Notes: generated by a model from the letters alone, not told the origin. Positions 47,561 to 60,689 are shown, numbered from the stretch's first letter. The stretch is 64,000 bases of DNA from Cordia subcordata (GCA_028554755.1 JAPTOF010000012.1:700501-764500), one strand, 5' to 3'. Numbers and translations: made by a program.

Positions 47561-47849
47561 ACCGAGAAGTTGTGGTCATAACCTTTCCTTTGGGACTCAT
47601 TAATTGCGGATCCTTCAGATGACATTAGGGATTATAGACAGTCACCTTGGAGTCTATATACGCGGCTGGATTACAAACGTTGCAATAAGAAACTTTTGCT
47701 AAATTAATGGTCCCACTGGTGTCCTCAACCAAAAAGCTAAAACTTTTTTTTCTGTTTTAGTTTTCTTAATCCACTTCCAAGATCATGTGTTATATAGCCC
47801 AGATTCATTGCTCATGTCCTCTCTCATTTTAGTTTGAGAGCTTTTGTCT

Positions 47850-48632
47850 ATGGATTCTCCAAAAATGCTCTCCGTTCCAGCAACCCAATCACCATTTTTA
47901 ACACCTCCACCCCACCAACAACAACAGAGTCTGCAATCTCCCCTGGATCATCAAACAATCATACCAAAACAAGCCACGCACAATCAACAAATTTCGCCAG
48001 CAGAATTGCCACAGAGATACAAGACGAAACCAAGAGAACAACCCCTACTAAAACCACCTCGCAGGACCAACCGATTAGTCTGGTGTGCTGCTATTCTGTG
48101 TTTATTGCTTTGCCTTTCTATCATTTTCCTCGGGATCACAACTTTGATAATCTTCCTCTGTGTAAAACCGAAAATTCCAGCATTTGACATCCCTGGAGCC
48201 ACCCTTAATCTCATCTATGCAAATTCCATGCAATTCTTCAACGGCGATTTGAAATTCCTCGCGAATTTCTCCAATCCAAACAAGAAACTTGATATAAAAT
48301 TCGAGCATTCGGAGATTGAATTGTATTATTCGGACTGTCTAATAGCAACTCAGGCGCTTCAGCCTTTTGTTCAGAGAAGAGGAGGGTCAAGATTGGTATC
48401 AGTTCACATGATATCAAGCTTGGTTTATTTGCCCCCCAATGCTGCTCTTCAGCTTCAGAGGCAGCTGCAGCACAACAGAGTTGTTGTTTATAATGTAAGA
48501 GGAAATTTCAGGGTGAGAATCAATCTGGGAATGCTTCATTTTTCTTACTGGTTACATGGGAGATGCCAGTTGGAGCTCACAAGTCCACCCAATGGTGTTC
48601 TCGTTGCCCACAGTTGCAGAACGAAGAGATAG
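47850..48632 (+). CDS. NDR1/HIN1-like (NHL), LEA-2 family membrane protein
   Basis: Single-exon 260-aa protein. Residues 1-75 are a Pro/Gln-rich cytosolic tail ending in the basic cluster KPPRRTNR. About 77-104 form one transmembrane helix (LVWCAAILCLLLCLSIIFLG), followed by KPKIPAF, the typical start of the LEA-2 beta-sandwich ectodomain. NFSNPNKK, with an N-glycosylation site at 139, and the YYSDCLIATQ motif correspond to conserved NHL positions. Relatives act at the plasma membrane in defence, and some in abscisic-acid or cell-wall responses; the specific role is not known from sequence. ATG 47850 is the first ATG of the frame. Confidence 0.9.
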   Translation: MDSPKMLSVPATQSPFLTPPPHQQQQSLQSPLDHQTIIPKQATHNQQISPAELPQRYKTKPREQPLLKPPRRTNRLVWCAAILCLLLCLSIIFLGITTLIIFLCVKPKIPAFDIPGATLNLIYANSMQFFNGDLKFLANFSNPNKKLDIKFEHSEIELYYSDCLIATQALQPFVQRRGGSRLVSVHMISSLVYLPPNAALQLQRQLQHNRVVVYNVRGNFRVRINLGMLHFSYWLHGRCQLELTSPPNGVLVAHSCRTKR

Positions 48633-50792
48633 AAAAAAGCTGGAAGTTTTTGTTCCTTTTCTCTGTTTTTTTTTTTTTGCTTCTCCTTAATTTTCATTAC
48701 TTTGCATATAGTTAGCTAACAAAAGTTTAGAGATCAGTATCAATATTGGGGATACAAGTTTTTCTTGGATGATAATTAGATGGGCTATAAAGAAATTTTC
48801 TTTTTTCCTTTTTCAACAGGAGTAGAATGAATAAATTAAAACAGAAATTTCAGCACATCTCATTGTTTTCAGAATCCAGCATAGTGGGAGCTTTATGCTT
48901 GTAGAATTCTTTCACTTGAGTAGTTCGATTTGCTAAGTTCTCGCTATAAATGGATATCGAGAATCAGAGTAACTTTAGAATCTATTACGTGCAGCATTCC
49001 GCATTCATTTTTCATCTTTCTCAAGGCGATAATCTTAGATAGGCTGATCTTCTGACATTTTATCAATCAATGCGACAAAAGAAAGCCATTAGAGTATGAA
49101 TGTGATTCATGTAGTGGATTGGTTGTTAGTTTTCTATGTACTTGTTTATTCTTTTTCTTGACATTGTTCTTAGCAGCATTTCCAACACACCATGTCAGCC
49201 TTCATATAGGAAAATATGCTGGTGTGTGCTCTAATCTGCTTTCTCATCTTCTTTACTTCCGTCATGTTTCCCGAGCTTAGAGTTATACGTACAACATTCA
49301 CTTATGTAACAATCAAATATCTCTTTCGAAACTAATGCTAGAGATTACAGCTTCTTCTCTCCAATTCAACATGGCAATGCCTATGCATGTATGCCATTTT
49401 GAGACCATAAATTTTATAGTTACACTTCATCTAGTAATCAGTTAGAGTTTTTATATGATCTTGTTCAAGTCACAGCAGTTTAGGTAGTTAAAAAAACATG
49501 AGATTTAACGAATTTGTAGAAGTAGTACAAGATTTTATATGACAAACGTAAAATTAATGATTCAGGGCGGGTCCTCATCTCTATTAGCTTACCCTATATT
49601 TGTGACATTAATTGGCCTTAGAAAACCCCCAGTTTCAATAAAAGATGAAAACAATTAAGATCAAAGGAATTAATCGGCCTCTATAAGTGTTTCAGAAATT
49701 AGAATGGCCACAAAGAATAAGAATAAAACAGAAAGGAAATATGTGCAAACTAGTCTTTTTTTTCTTTTTTTAATTCTCTGTCACCCTTCTTGTTGTTGGT
49801 CTTGGGACATCCAAGACCAGGTTTAAGGGGGGAAAAAAAAAGAAAAAATGGGAAAAAGATGAAACTCTTCCAAGGGCCATTTTTTTCCTTTTAATAGCAA
49901 GAGTTCACCCTATGCAGATAAAACCACATACATTATATTGGTACTCGGTTAAAGCTCTAAACCCTTTGGTGTAGCAACGCGCCTAAAACATATTTCAGGT
50001 TAATTAAGTGACCAAACATATTGTGATGGGATGATATAGGTTAGAATTCACTAATTACTACGTCCTAACGAATATAACGGTAATATAGAATATATTAACC
50101 TTATGCAAGACACAGTTTACCAACTGTAACATCGACATTAGCGGGGCAACAAATACAACTAATGTAGCCATCTGGCAGGTAGCAATTTGCATTTGACGAA
50201 ATATTATATTTATGACAATTTGTCTAATAACAACTAATCCTTTGTTTTAGCCTCATTCTACCAAAAATACCTTCCCCAAGAAAGGACCTTTCATCTATTT
50301 TTCCCCCCAGAAACCCCATTTTTTCATGTGATTTCAAGACCGTTCAACGTCGAATTTGAGTCTGCTTGGCAATCAATTTGACTTAACTTTTGGTGGTACG
50401 TTGATATCGCTCATTCTTCACCTCTTATATTTTGTTCGTTTGTTCAAAAGTTGAATGAAATATATTGGAATTTGGATTTTTGAGCCACATTTTGGGAAGT
50501 TAAACCATGCGTGTAATTGCATTTATTTGATCCAGACATAAAGAAAAAGATCGTCAGATTATTTGGATGAATATTTAGATATAGTTTTCTGCATGGTATG
50601 GGATCTCCATACTAGAAATGAATATGCAATGTTGATGTCCTATGACATGCGCCTGATGAATTGAAAATTCATGGTTGAAAAGGGCCTATTGAGGACGCTT
50701 GAAAATTCGAATCGGACAAAGATTATAAGCTTTTAGATGCGGTGGTTTTTCAAGACGGACGAGTCAAAAATGTTCATTTTGTTGCCAAGCCT
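48633..50792. other. Intergenic region, nothing recognised
   Basis: About 2.1 kb between the NHL and DUF868 genes. Contains an imperfect ACACACCA/TGGTGTGT hairpin near 49185-49235 and a pair of A/T homopolymers near 49755-49850. No gene recognised; the last part is the probable DUF868 promoter and leader. Confidence 0.5.
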
Positions 50793-51722
50793 ATGAAGAT
50801 GTTCGCGCGTTCTGCCGGAGGAATATCTACCGGGAATCAAACACAGGTAGAGGAGAAACAAGCAGAGGAAAAAGCCACAAATGAGCCTGCACAAAATGTT
50901 GTCACTTGTGTTCATTTAACCAAAATTGCAGGCTTATTTCGTTGCATAATTGCTACATGGTCCAAAACTCTGATTAGCCACAGCCTCTGCATAGCAATTG
51001 AGAACCCTTCTGAGGACAATCCTTACACATGCAAAATTGATCTTAAAACCTGGCAGTTTTGGGGGAAAAAAGGTTTAAAGTCCTTCAAAGTCGATGATGA
51101 CAAGCGCGTCGATGTTTTCTGGGATTTGAGGTCTGCAAAATTTGCAAGCAGTCCAGAGCCAACCTCGGATTACTACGTCGCGTTGGTCTCTGAAGGGGAG
51201 GTAGTTTTGTTGTTAGGTGATCAAAAGCTGGAAGCATTGAAGAGGACTAAGACAAGGCCATCCCTAGTGGATGCCATGTTAGTGCATAAGAAGGAGAATG
51301 TGTTCGGGAAGAAATTTTTCTGCACCAGAACAATGTTGGGACAGGGGAAGAGGGAACACAACATTATTATCGAGTCTGCTCTCTCGGATTATGATCCTGA
51401 AGTCTGGATTAGTATAGATGGAATAGAGTCGACGCGTCTAACAAAGTTGCATTGGAGATTTAGGGGCAATGAGACGATAACGGTGGACGATGTGCCTGTG
51501 CATATACTGTGGGATGTTCATGACTGGTTATACAGTGATGAAAATGCTGGCCCTGGTACATTCATCTTCATGCAAGGAACAGATGAAGTTGACCTTGCCA
51601 GACACCTTGAAGAGAGAACCTTGGATGCTGAAGACAGCAGTGATACCACTTGGGATTTCTCACAGGAAGGGCCACCCGCTACTGAGTTCTGCCATTTTAT
51701 ATACGCTTGGAGGATAGAGTGA
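50793..51722 (+). CDS. DUF868 family protein
   Basis: Single-exon 309-aa protein. Characteristic blocks are NVVTCVHLTKIAG near the N-terminus, KVDDDKRVDVFWDLRSAKF, PEPTSDYYVALVSEGEVVLL with LGDQ, RTMLGQGKREHNIIIES and VPVHILWDVHDWL, which together define the plant-specific DUF868 family. Two repeated beta-rich halves are apparent (VFWDLRSA and ILWDVHDW). Biochemical function is unknown; the acidic C-terminal tail ends in YAWRIE. ATG 50793 is the first in frame; ATG 50799 is two codons further. Upstream the frame is open but has no ATG. It converges with the SFT2-like gene. Confidence 0.88.
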   Translation: MKMFARSAGGISTGNQTQVEEKQAEEKATNEPAQNVVTCVHLTKIAGLFRCIIATWSKTLISHSLCIAIENPSEDNPYTCKIDLKTWQFWGKKGLKSFKVDDDKRVDVFWDLRSAKFASSPEPTSDYYVALVSEGEVVLLLGDQKLEALKRTKTRPSLVDAMLVHKKENVFGKKFFCTRTMLGQGKREHNIIIESALSDYDPEVWISIDGIESTRLTKLHWRFRGNETITVDDVPVHILWDVHDWLYSDENAGPGTFIFMQGTDEVDLARHLEERTLDAEDSSDTTWDFSQEGPPATEFCHFIYAWRIE

Positions 51723-52801
51723 GAAAAACAGTATTTGCCAATAGAAAAGGCAGTTCAGAGCACGAAACTCCTGGTATGCATGGTTTTCCTGGTAAGATCA
51801 AACCCTCTTTGAGATCTATTCCATACATTCTTCCATTTTGCACATGCTTGGGAGACTAAATGAGAAACACGTTATCTGTTGACAATAACGGTTGTTTCGA
51901 GGACAAATTAAGCTCCTGTTACGTGAGGCGTTCCAGACAAACCAAACTCATTTCGAAGTCTATCGTGCGCAATCTTATCATATACAGGTGACAATAATCT
52001 GTTGGCAGAGAAGACAAAATAGGATGACACCGTTGTTTGATGTAGAAAATTTTGTAAATGTTGATACTTGCCGTGATTATGCAAGTGCCTAGTTCAGTTC
52101 CAGCAGACATGTAATTTTCTTAGTAGTGACTAATTAGAGCTTTCCGAACTCGTTCTTGCGTTTTCCTTTTTCTTCTATCTTTCCATTTTCGAAGTTCATA
52201 TGCTGATAGAGATCTCCAAATATGACAAACTCAGATTTATGGATCAGATATAGAATGAGCCAGACATGTGCCTGCTTCAAAAGCTATTCTTGATACAGAT
52301 TCGAAAACTATTCATCGAGTAGAATGTAATGGTAGAATACCACTGCTAAACCTGAACAACTTAGAGAGTCTAAATTGACCGCCTCATCGAAAAGCTACTG
52401 GAAAGAAAGTTGTTATACGTGTTCAGAGTTGTTAACATGCCTGCTCGTGTGGATTATGCCTTACACATGAACATACACTTTCCACATATTGGTGCTTACT
52501 GCACCCTAAGCTTCCAGGACAAATCAAAGACAAATTCTGCATGTTTTCCGAATGTATCGTCTACAACCTCTGGCATAGACTTTTACAATGTGAATGAAAT
52601 TTACACAGGCAATACAGCATTTTTAATATACATGGTTTGTTGTGCTTGTGCAACAGTAATCAGGCCAATATTCACTGACAATTTAGACCAAAAAGTATGA
52701 TAATCCATTTGGAAGTGTCTCAAAATTTCCAGTTCTAAGGCGTGAATCAGAGTCTACGAATTGATTAAAGCAGAACATATACATCCATTTAGCTGTCAAT
52801 A
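51723..52801. other. Intergenic region between convergent DUF868 and SFT2-like genes
   Basis: About 1.1 kb of probable 3' UTRs. Short open frames here have no gene-like features. Confidence 0.5.
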
Positions 52802-55206
52802 TCACAAACCGAAGCATTTTAACACCGAAGAAGTCAGGGAAGATGTGATGAACTTCAAACCAGCAGATCCGCCTGGAAAATATGAAACAGTATAATACGC
52901 CAATGCTAGAATCTACAAGGACAAAATACAAACAAAAAGTTAAATTCCTTGTGCTTGTCAGATAAGAAGATATGGCTATATATTGAATAGACACTCGGGA
53001 AACCATTAGTTCCAGAATAATAGCTACGCGTTACCAAAACCTATGGCTGCCTATAGCAAGAAAAAAAATGTAGCATCAATCTTGATACCTGTAGCACCGA
53101 AAAGAGCACTGAGAGGATATAACTGTGAAGCACCATAGAAACATATAATGTACCGATCATGCTGCCTATGAACCCCAGGGTGAAAGGAAGTCTCTGGTCA
53201 AATAACAGTAAAAAAATGAATGACAAGACATCAAAAGCTAGACACATAAAATCAAGGATTAATTAGTTCCCAGCAACAGAAAAGAGGAGTTACAAAGTAA
53301 CAAATATATCTCCATACCTCCTTTGATGACATGTGTGCAAATTGATTTTTCGCTTCCTTGATAGCAAAAGATGATCCGATGATGAAGCCGCATCCAAGAG
53401 TAAAACAAATGGCAAACTTTTGAGGCACCAATACAATGACAGGAAGGAATAAGGTAAATGCCATGAATATGAAGAACACTCCAGAAGCCAGCAGTATGCC
53501 AAAATACATGAGAGATTTTCCAGAAGGGATATTACTAGTGGCAGATTGCAGGTTTCCTGGTAAGTCCTTGACTCCTTTTGAAACGCTGAATAAAGAATAA
53601 AAAAATGACTAAGTTTATATAGCTCAACAGAAGAAAAAATAATCGCCTCGAAAGTGTTATCTTTCGCATATACAACACTCCATCTGATCAATAGTTATAG
53701 CTTCATGTGGTGTCCCAACAGCCGCCTATATCTTTATAAATAATTGTTTAGTACTAAGTATATATTCCGAGGTCCAAGCTTCATGAACTTCCAACTGAAT
53801 CCTCTAACTTGGATCAATCCAATAGTACCTTATCATCTAGATGATTCATCAATGAGAAAAATCATGCCCCGGCCATAAAGAGAAAGGGAAGGGAAAGAGA
53901 ATAACAGTAATATCATGGACCTTATCCCTGGACTTTTACTAGTCAATTCAGAAAAGGCTGAAAGTCATGTGACCGTGCTGCCCTTTATACTCCATTTGCT
54001 CAAATTCAATGCAAGAGCCGTCTACTTAGTTAAAAGCCAATCAGAACTGCTAACTCACTACAGTAGCTAAATACACACGTACTACTACTTTACTGGTGAC
54101 TATGATTTTCCAACCTGGAGAATGAAACCGGCAAGCTCTCCTGACATTTAGTCCACTTTACAGTTACTATCAACGCCTTTCTATGTATTGTATTTTGTTT
54201 GGATCTGATCAGTTAGCCATTTTCCCATCAAATCATCCAAAACTTTTGCTATTTTATCTGTTTTGCTCGAACACACTTCTAGACAAAGAACAATGCTAAT
54301 GGCTCATCTCCGACATATCTCTTCAGATCATTCCCTAATTATGTTTTCCATCTTTGAAATAAAGATATCTTGGAACCGCCAGATTTCTATCACTACCTAC
54401 ATGTCAAAGCAAGACATCCACATGCAAAGTAACAAGACAATTAGCGGGTACACAGACAAAAGAGACTAGGGTTACAAATCTAATGGGAAACTTAATTGTG
54501 CTTCGAAGATCATAACAGAGCTGGTAGATCTAATTCTAGTACTCAACAAGCTTCCATAACCGCTTCACTACTAGATACCAAATCCAATTTTGCATCACAC
54601 TCCTAATCTTTGCCTAGGAAACCTTTTACTTATACAATTTCACGAATATGTACATTAAACATCTAGCATTAGGTCTGTAACAATTCACGCTTCAGAGATC
54701 AAAACAGAGATCTGATTCGAGTACTCATCAAGCCTTCTACAACCAATTCATCACTAAATATCACATCCTAATTACACTTAAATATTTGCATTAGGTTCCT
54801 GATCCTTTTGCATAGCTAACCATTACACTTATCTTAATTTTAGCTTCACCAGTAAACCTTTGTACATTAGCATATATTAGTCAATAAAATCATAAATTGT
54901 ACGTAGAAAAAAAAAGAAAAAAGAAAAATTCAGCATTATATATGTATAGAGAGAGAGAGATTACACGTTGAAGGTGCCGGAAACGGTGTCGTTGGCGGAG
55001 CGGACGGCGGATTCGATATCGAAGGCGGCGAGGAGGGAGCTGGTGCTGCCGCTAGTGCTCTCCTCCGAAGCTTTTGATGCTGCGTATGAATTCCAACTGG
55101 CTAACAGTGAAGATGACGACGACGACGACGAAGACGTCGTCGTTCGCTGTTGCTGTGGATCATCATCCTCAGCGCCGACGCTGCCCAGCGAGAACCACTT
55201 CTGCAT
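52802..55206 (-). CDS. SFT2-like vesicle transport protein, 4 exons
   Basis: Exons in transcript order: 55206-54965, 53585-53318, 53193-53089, 52912-52802, giving 241 aa with GT/AG borders and correct phase. The N-terminus MQKWFSLG, with a Ser-rich acidic stretch and AFDIESAVRSANDTVSG, is typical of plant SFT2 proteins. Four transmembrane helices follow (LMYFGILLASGVFFIFM, FAICFTLGCGFIIGSSF, FTLGFIGSMIGTLYVSM, SVLFSVLQILALAYY), with the conserved YFPGGSAG loop and C-terminus SSVLKCFGL. In yeast Sft2 works in endosome-to-Golgi vesicle fusion with the syntaxin Sed5; the plant role is inferred. The 1.38-kb first intron holds no element that I recognise. Confidence 0.9.
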
Positions 55207-58200
55207 TGTTAAATGAACTCTGTGTCTGTGTGTGTGTGTGTGTGTAAGAGAGAGAGGGGTGAGAATTAGCAATTACGACTGTAAACAAGGCCGGGCCAAC
55301 CCGAACTAGGCCCGTTCTGTCTGTCCAAATTACGACAAGGGGGTCTCGGATCATTAATAGGGAATAGTTTTATCTGAAATCTGATAAGTATCTTATAAAA
55401 AATAATTATTTAGTTAGTTAGCTGAAATGCTGTTATAAGTTACTTTGATAATAATGTTATTAATTTTAACTCATGATATTTTAATTTTATAATTAAATAA
55501 TAAATATAAAATATAAATATTAATTAATTTTTATTTTAAAAATTTAAAACTTTTGAATTTTGAATTTTTAATATTTAAATTTTAACATTTTTTATTTTTT
55601 ATTTTTTAATTATTTAATTTTTAAATTTTTATTTTTATTTTTATTTTTAATCTTTAATTTTTTATTTTTTAAAATTTAATTTTTAATATTTAATATTTTA
55701 TTTTTATTTTAAAATTTTTTATTTTTAAATTTTTATTTTTTAATTTTAAATTTTTATATTTTTATATTTAATTATTTTCTAACTGATAAAATATAAGATA
55801 AGATATAAGTACCCTAAACCCAACTTATTTTTTTATAACTAAAAATAAGACATCTTATGAAAAGTATTTTATAAGTGTCTTATAATAAGCTGATAACAAA
55901 CAGTCTTTTTTATGTAAGTTGTCAAATAAAATAAATGTCTTATAATAAGCTCCAAACAAACACAACATAAGCTCGACCACATTTAGGCTCAGCCCATATT
56001 GTCGGTTTTAGCTCAATCTTTCTACAGCCCACATTTGGATCCTCTTTTTTTATGAATTTTTTTTTAAGTATATTTGTTTTGTAATAAATTTTTAAATTTA
56101 AGTTTTCTAACACTAAAATTTTGAAAAAAAAAACTTAATTTCTAATTTTCTTAGAGATAAAAAATTTTAACTTTCTAACAAAAAATTCAAAATTTTTTTT
56201 AAAAAGTACTTTTAAAAAACTAATCCAAATGAGCGCAACAAATCAAATTGCATGGCAGATTAGGATGTTTCAATAGTTTAAAAGGGAACCCTTCTCTCAT
56301 GGTTTTTTTTTTAAATTATTTTCGTTGCTTGTAAATAATGATTTTGAAACCTTTAAGATAAGTTGATACAATATTTTGTTCTATATACAGAAGCACATAT
56401 GTCCCCGATAGAAGTCAAAAAAAAAAAAAATTGAGTATCATGAGATTTTGTTTAGGTTCGATACGTGGGTTTTTATAATAATACAAGTGGCATATAAAAT
56501 AATAGGAAATGGTTGGGTTGAGCACTATTTGGTTAATAATTGAAAACTGAACTGAAGCATAATCGAAATTATTATTCGGTTTGGTTAATTTTTATTCGGT
56601 TTAATTCTGACTTTAGGATTTAATATTTTTAGTTTTTGATTCAAGTTCAGGTTAATAATAATAAATTTTAATTATGAACTGAATTAATTGAATAGTTCAA
56701 TTTTTCAATAAACTTGTTTTTATTTATTAGCGTTAACGAATTATGAGGTAATGAGGGATTTTTACTATTAAAACTCAAAAAACTTAGAAGTTATATTTAA
56801 GTTTCAGTAAATTTGAATCACTTGTAATGTGAATAAGCTTAGCATAGATACTTGACGGCGTTCCAATTTACAAGAATCTTCTGTACGAAAAGGTTGAACC
56901 TTAATTTACCTATACGATGTGATAGTTTGACGATATTTTAATCTACCGCATGGTGTGTTGTACTCCATGAATATTTTCTGTCACCCAAATCTTTTGAACG
57001 AGCTATTGGATGATAAGAAAACTGAATAGAAGATTAGGGAGTTCTTTTTTTTTGGGGGGGGGGGGTGAAAAATAATGAAATATTATGTATAAATATTAAC
57101 AGGAGTATAAGATGAGCAAAGTTCTTAATGAACTAACAAATTAACTCTAAAAATGATTACAAATCCTAAACCCCCAAAAAAATTATCGTTACACAATTAA
57201 CTTAAATCCCTATGTGGTTCGCACAAAAACAAATATGATCTCAAGCACTGAGAAAAAGGTCGCAAGTTAGAATCAAATAGTGCATAAGACTTTGTGCACT
57301 TGTATCATACCAAGTTCAACAAAATAACTAAAGCCATCATATTACAAAATCATAATATATCAAGAAGAGAAAAAAGCACAAGCTGCACAAGAGAAGAAAA
57401 GGGAAAACAAAAGAAAAGAACAAAAAATAAAAATAAAAAGAGAAATTGTAGCTCAGGTCAAAACACTATTAACAACTATACAGAAGTAACAGGAAACTTT
57501 GAATAAAAGGAAAATGAGAATAAAAAAGAAAGAGTACTACAGGAAGAAAAAGAAGAAACAGAGAAACACACATACCAGGATTAGAAAACTTTGTATTTAG
57601 ATTCATCTTTTAAATATAGTCCTCTCTTGAAACAGGTTTGGCATATATACTTGACTACGTATCAATTTATTAGAATCTTAAGAATGAACGAGTTAAACCT
57701 TAAATTGTTAAAAATAAGAAAAAGTTGTTTTTGTTAGAAATAAGAAAAAGTTTTATAGAAATATTAACTTAAGTACAAAATACAACCATCAACATAAGTA
57801 TAAGAAGATCAAAGTTATGATGAACAACACCACATAGCTCTAAAAATAAAGTTCAAATCTAACAACAAGAAAAAAATTCAACTGGACGAACGACTCAATT
57901 TGCCACTGGGTGGCAATAACGTACATGTCGAGATGTATAACTGTAACTAGCATTAGATGATAGAAAGAGATAATTCTGTATACAACGAAAAGAAATCTAT
58001 AGCCGAAATCAAGAATAATCCAAAAGGCTTGATGGACTAATACATCATCAAAATTAACAAAAGGGCTAAAATTATTATACAATAAAATTTTATTATACCC
58101 AAAAAAAAGATATATAAAAAAAAATATATATATATATAAAGTGAAAAAAATATACAAAAATAAAAAAGTATAATGAATAAAAGAAAAAAAGAGAGGGTAA

Positions 58201-58694
58201 CTCCGACTAGCAAAATTAAGCCGACAAGGGCGGCAAAAATCTAAACAAAAACCAATTCAAATCATCCCTTAACTGATGACTGATATTGAAAAGTCGATGC
58301 AAATCTTACCCGACACGATGGATGTCCATGAAATTCCATATAGTTGAGATACATTAAAGTAATATATGTCCAAAAATGTGAAATTGAGGATCTTACACTT
58401 TTATAATATTGTTACGTTATAATCGTGAATTATTAAAAAAAAAAAAAAAAGATGATTATTTTGTTACGGTTGCGTGATTCCAAGTGACTAGATGAGCATT
58501 AAAAAAAAAAAAAAAAGAAAGAAGGACGACCTTTTTTTTGTCCCCTTTCGACTAAACTGGTAAAATGGTGGCTCAATATAACACCACATGCACATATTCT
58601 GTTTCCTCCTCTTTGAGCTTGCTTTTTCACAACCCTAATTTAAGCTTTTATTCAAGAAAGCCTCCACCACCACTTGCTCTCTCCACCGTCACAG
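55207..58694. other. AT-rich intergenic region upstream of SFT2-like and acetolactate synthase genes
   Basis: Begins with the SFT2 leader, a (TG)n run (about 55225-55243) and a GA run. An extremely AT-rich island lies at about 55380-55970. Short diverged duplications occur: 56836-56905 resembles 57648-57705, and 57080-57180 resembles 57750-57850, suggesting remains of an old repeat. Purine tracts lie at about 57360-57450 and 58080-58190. The last 150 bases are the acetolactate synthase leader. Confidence 0.5.
55380..55970. repeat. Low-complexity AT island with flanking inverted and direct repeats
   Basis: TTTTTATTTTTAA-type sequence fills about 55460-55780. It is bordered by ATCTGATAAGTATCTTATAA on the left and TTATAAGTGTCTTATAATAA on the right, loosely complementary. 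AATGTCTTATAATAAGCT occurs twice (about 55877 and 55933) with CAAAC after each. It may be a degraded TIR element. Confidence 0.5.
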
Positions 58695-60689
58695 ATGGCG
58701 GCAGCCGCCCCTTCTCCGCTCACCTCCATCTCCAAACGCTGTTCCACCACCTCGTTCTCCGAACACCCCAAATTCGTTTCCACCTTCACCCTGCAATTAA
58801 ATCACAATGCTAAAAATGTCGCCGCCCACCTCCACCACCACGACCACGGCCGCGGCCGCCGCCTCCATGTCTCCAATGTCATCTCCACCACTAACCCATC
58901 GACCAAGTCGACACAGGAAGAGAAAAAACAAGATTTTGTTTCCAGATTTGCCCCTGACGAGCCGCGGAAAGGCTGCGATGTCCTCGTGGAGGCGCTCGAG
59001 CGTGAAGGCGTCACCAGCGTGTTCGCCTATCCTGGCGGCGCTTCGATGGAGATTCACCAGGCTCTCACGCGCTCCAAGATCATCCGGAACTTCCTGCCTC
59101 GGCACGAGCAGGGTGGTGTCTTCGCGGCCGAGGGTTATGCGCGCGCGTGTGGCGATCCCGGGGTCTGCATTGCCACCTCAGGCCCCGGCGCAACCAACCT
59201 AGTCTCCGGCCTTGCTGACGCCATGATGGACAGCATCCCCATCGTCGCCATTACCGGTCAAGTGCCACGTAGGATGATCGGCACGGATGCGTTTCAGGAA
59301 ACCCCCATCGTTGAGGTAACGAGATCGATCACAAAGCATAATTACCTTGTTCTAGACGTAGAAGATATTCCACGAATTGTTAATGAAGCTTTTTACCTCG
59401 CGAAAACGGGCAGGCCCGGCCCGGTCTTAATTGATATACCTAAAGATATACAGCAACAATTGGTGGTGCCTAATTGGGACCAGCCCATGAGCTTAGATGG
59501 TTATAATTCTAGGTTGCCTAAGCCTCCTAATGAAATGCATTTGCAGCAAATTGTGAGGTTGTTATCTGAGTCGAAAAAGCCGGTTCTTTATGTGGGAGGT
59601 GGGTGTTTGAATTCGAGTGAGGAGTTAAACCGATTCGTGGAGTTAACGGGGATTCCTGTTGCGAGTACTTTAATGGGTCTCGGGGCTTTTCCTTGTTCTG
59701 ATGAGCTGTCCCTGCAAATGTTGGGAATGCATGGTACTGTGTATGCGAATTACGCCGTTGATAAGAGTGATTTGCTGCTAGCCTTTGGGGTTAGGTTCGA
59801 TGATCGTGTGACGGGGAAGTTGGAAGCTTTTGCCAGTCGAGCCAAGATAGTTCACATTGATATCGATTCAGCTGAGATCGGGAAGAATAAGCTTCCACAT
59901 ATTTCGATCCATGCTGATCTGAAGAAGGCTTTGGAGGGCCTGAATTTGATATTGGGGGAGAGAGTGGATAAGTTGAAGCTAGATTTTTCGGCCTGGAGGC
60001 AGGAGTTGGGGGAGCAGAAGGTGAAACATCCATTGAGTTTTAAGACCTTTGATGATGCTATTCCACCACAATATGCAATTCAGATGCTTGATGAGTTGAC
60101 TAATGGGAATGCAATCATAAGTACTGGTGTTGGGCAACATCAGATGTGGTCTGCACAATTTTACAAGTATAACAGGCCGAGGCAGTGGTTGACATCAGGC
60201 GGATTAGGAGCTATGGGTTTTGGATTGCCTGCTGCAATAGGGGCTGCTGTTGCAAGGCCAGATGCCATTGTTGTGGATATTGATGGCGATGGAAGTTTCA
60301 TTATGAATGTTCAAGAGTTGGCCACAATTCGAGTGGAGAATCTTCCGGTGAAGATTTTATTACTGAATAATCAGCATTTGGGTATGGTCGTACAGTGGGA
60401 GGATCGTTTCTACAAGGCCAACAGAGCTCATACGTACCTCGGAAATCCTTCAAACGAGACAGAGATATTCCCCAACATGCTGAAGTTTGCTGAAGCTTGT
60501 GGCATACCAGCCGCCCGTGTGACCAGGAAACAAGATGTTAGGGCTGCAATTCAGAAGATGCTCGATACCCCCGGGCCATATTTATTAGACGTGATCGTGC
60601 CGCATCAAGAGCATGTCCTGCCTATGATTCCTAGTGGGGGAGCCTTCAAAGATGTGATCATCGAGGGCGATGGGAGAACTGTATATTGA
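58695..60689 (+). CDS. ALS: Acetolactate (acetohydroxyacid) synthase catalytic subunit, plastid
   Basis: Intronless 664-aa enzyme, first common step of Val, Leu and Ile synthesis: condenses two pyruvates, or pyruvate with 2-oxobutyrate, using thiamine diphosphate, FAD and Mg. Residues 1-80 are a His/Ser-rich plastid transit peptide. The catalytic Glu is E138 in RHEQGG. The ThDP/Mg motif is [14 protein letters not shown], with [10 protein letters not shown] and the C-terminal [12 protein letters not shown]. Numbering is Arabidopsis minus 6. All positions known to change in ALS-inhibitor resistance carry the sensitive residue here: Ala116, Pro191, Ala199, Asp370, Arg371, Trp568, Ser647, Gly648. 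ATG 58695 begins the MAAAAP leader shared by plant ALS; the frame is open seven codons upstream without an ATG. An out-of-frame ATG at 58565 opens a frame overlapping the start. Confidence 0.97.
   Translation: MAAAAPSPLTSISKRCSTTSFSEHPKFVSTFTLQLNHNAKNVAAHLHHHDHGRGRRLHVSNVISTTNPSTKSTQEEKKQDFVSRFAPDEPRKGCDVLVEALEREGVTSVFAYPGGASMEIHQALTRSKIIRNFLPRHEQGGVFAAEGYARACGDPGVCIATSGPGATNLVSGLADAMMDSIPIVAITGQVPRRMIGTDAFQETPIVEVTRSITKHNYLVLDVEDIPRIVNEAFYLAKTGRPGPVLIDIPKDIQQQLVVPNWDQPMSLDGYNSRLPKPPNEMHLQQIVRLLSESKKPVLYVGGGCLNSSEELNRFVELTGIPVASTLMGLGAFPCSDELSLQMLGMHGTVYANYAVDKSDLLLAFGVRFDDRVTGKLEAFASRAKIVHIDIDSAEIGKNKLPHISIHADLKKALEGLNLILGERVDKLKLDFSAWRQELGEQKVKHPLSFKTFDDAIPPQYAIQMLDELTNGNAIISTGVGQHQMWSAQFYKYNRPRQWLTSGGLGAMGFGLPAAIGAAVARPDAIVVDIDGDGSFIMNVQELATIRVENLPVKILLLNNQHLGMVVQWEDRFYKANRAHTYLGNPSNETEIFPNMLKFAEACGIPAARVTRKQDVRAAIQKMLDTPGPYLLDVIVPHQEHVLPMIPSGGAFKDVIIEGDGRTVY

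Noticed and set aside
49185..49235. Imperfect ACACACCA/TGGTGTGT hairpin considered as a microRNA precursor
   Set aside because: The stem is only about 12 bases, too short for a plant miRNA, and no known mature miRNA sequence is visible.
59791..60033. Antisense frames within acetolactate synthase
   Set aside because: Shadows of a strongly conserved coding sequence.
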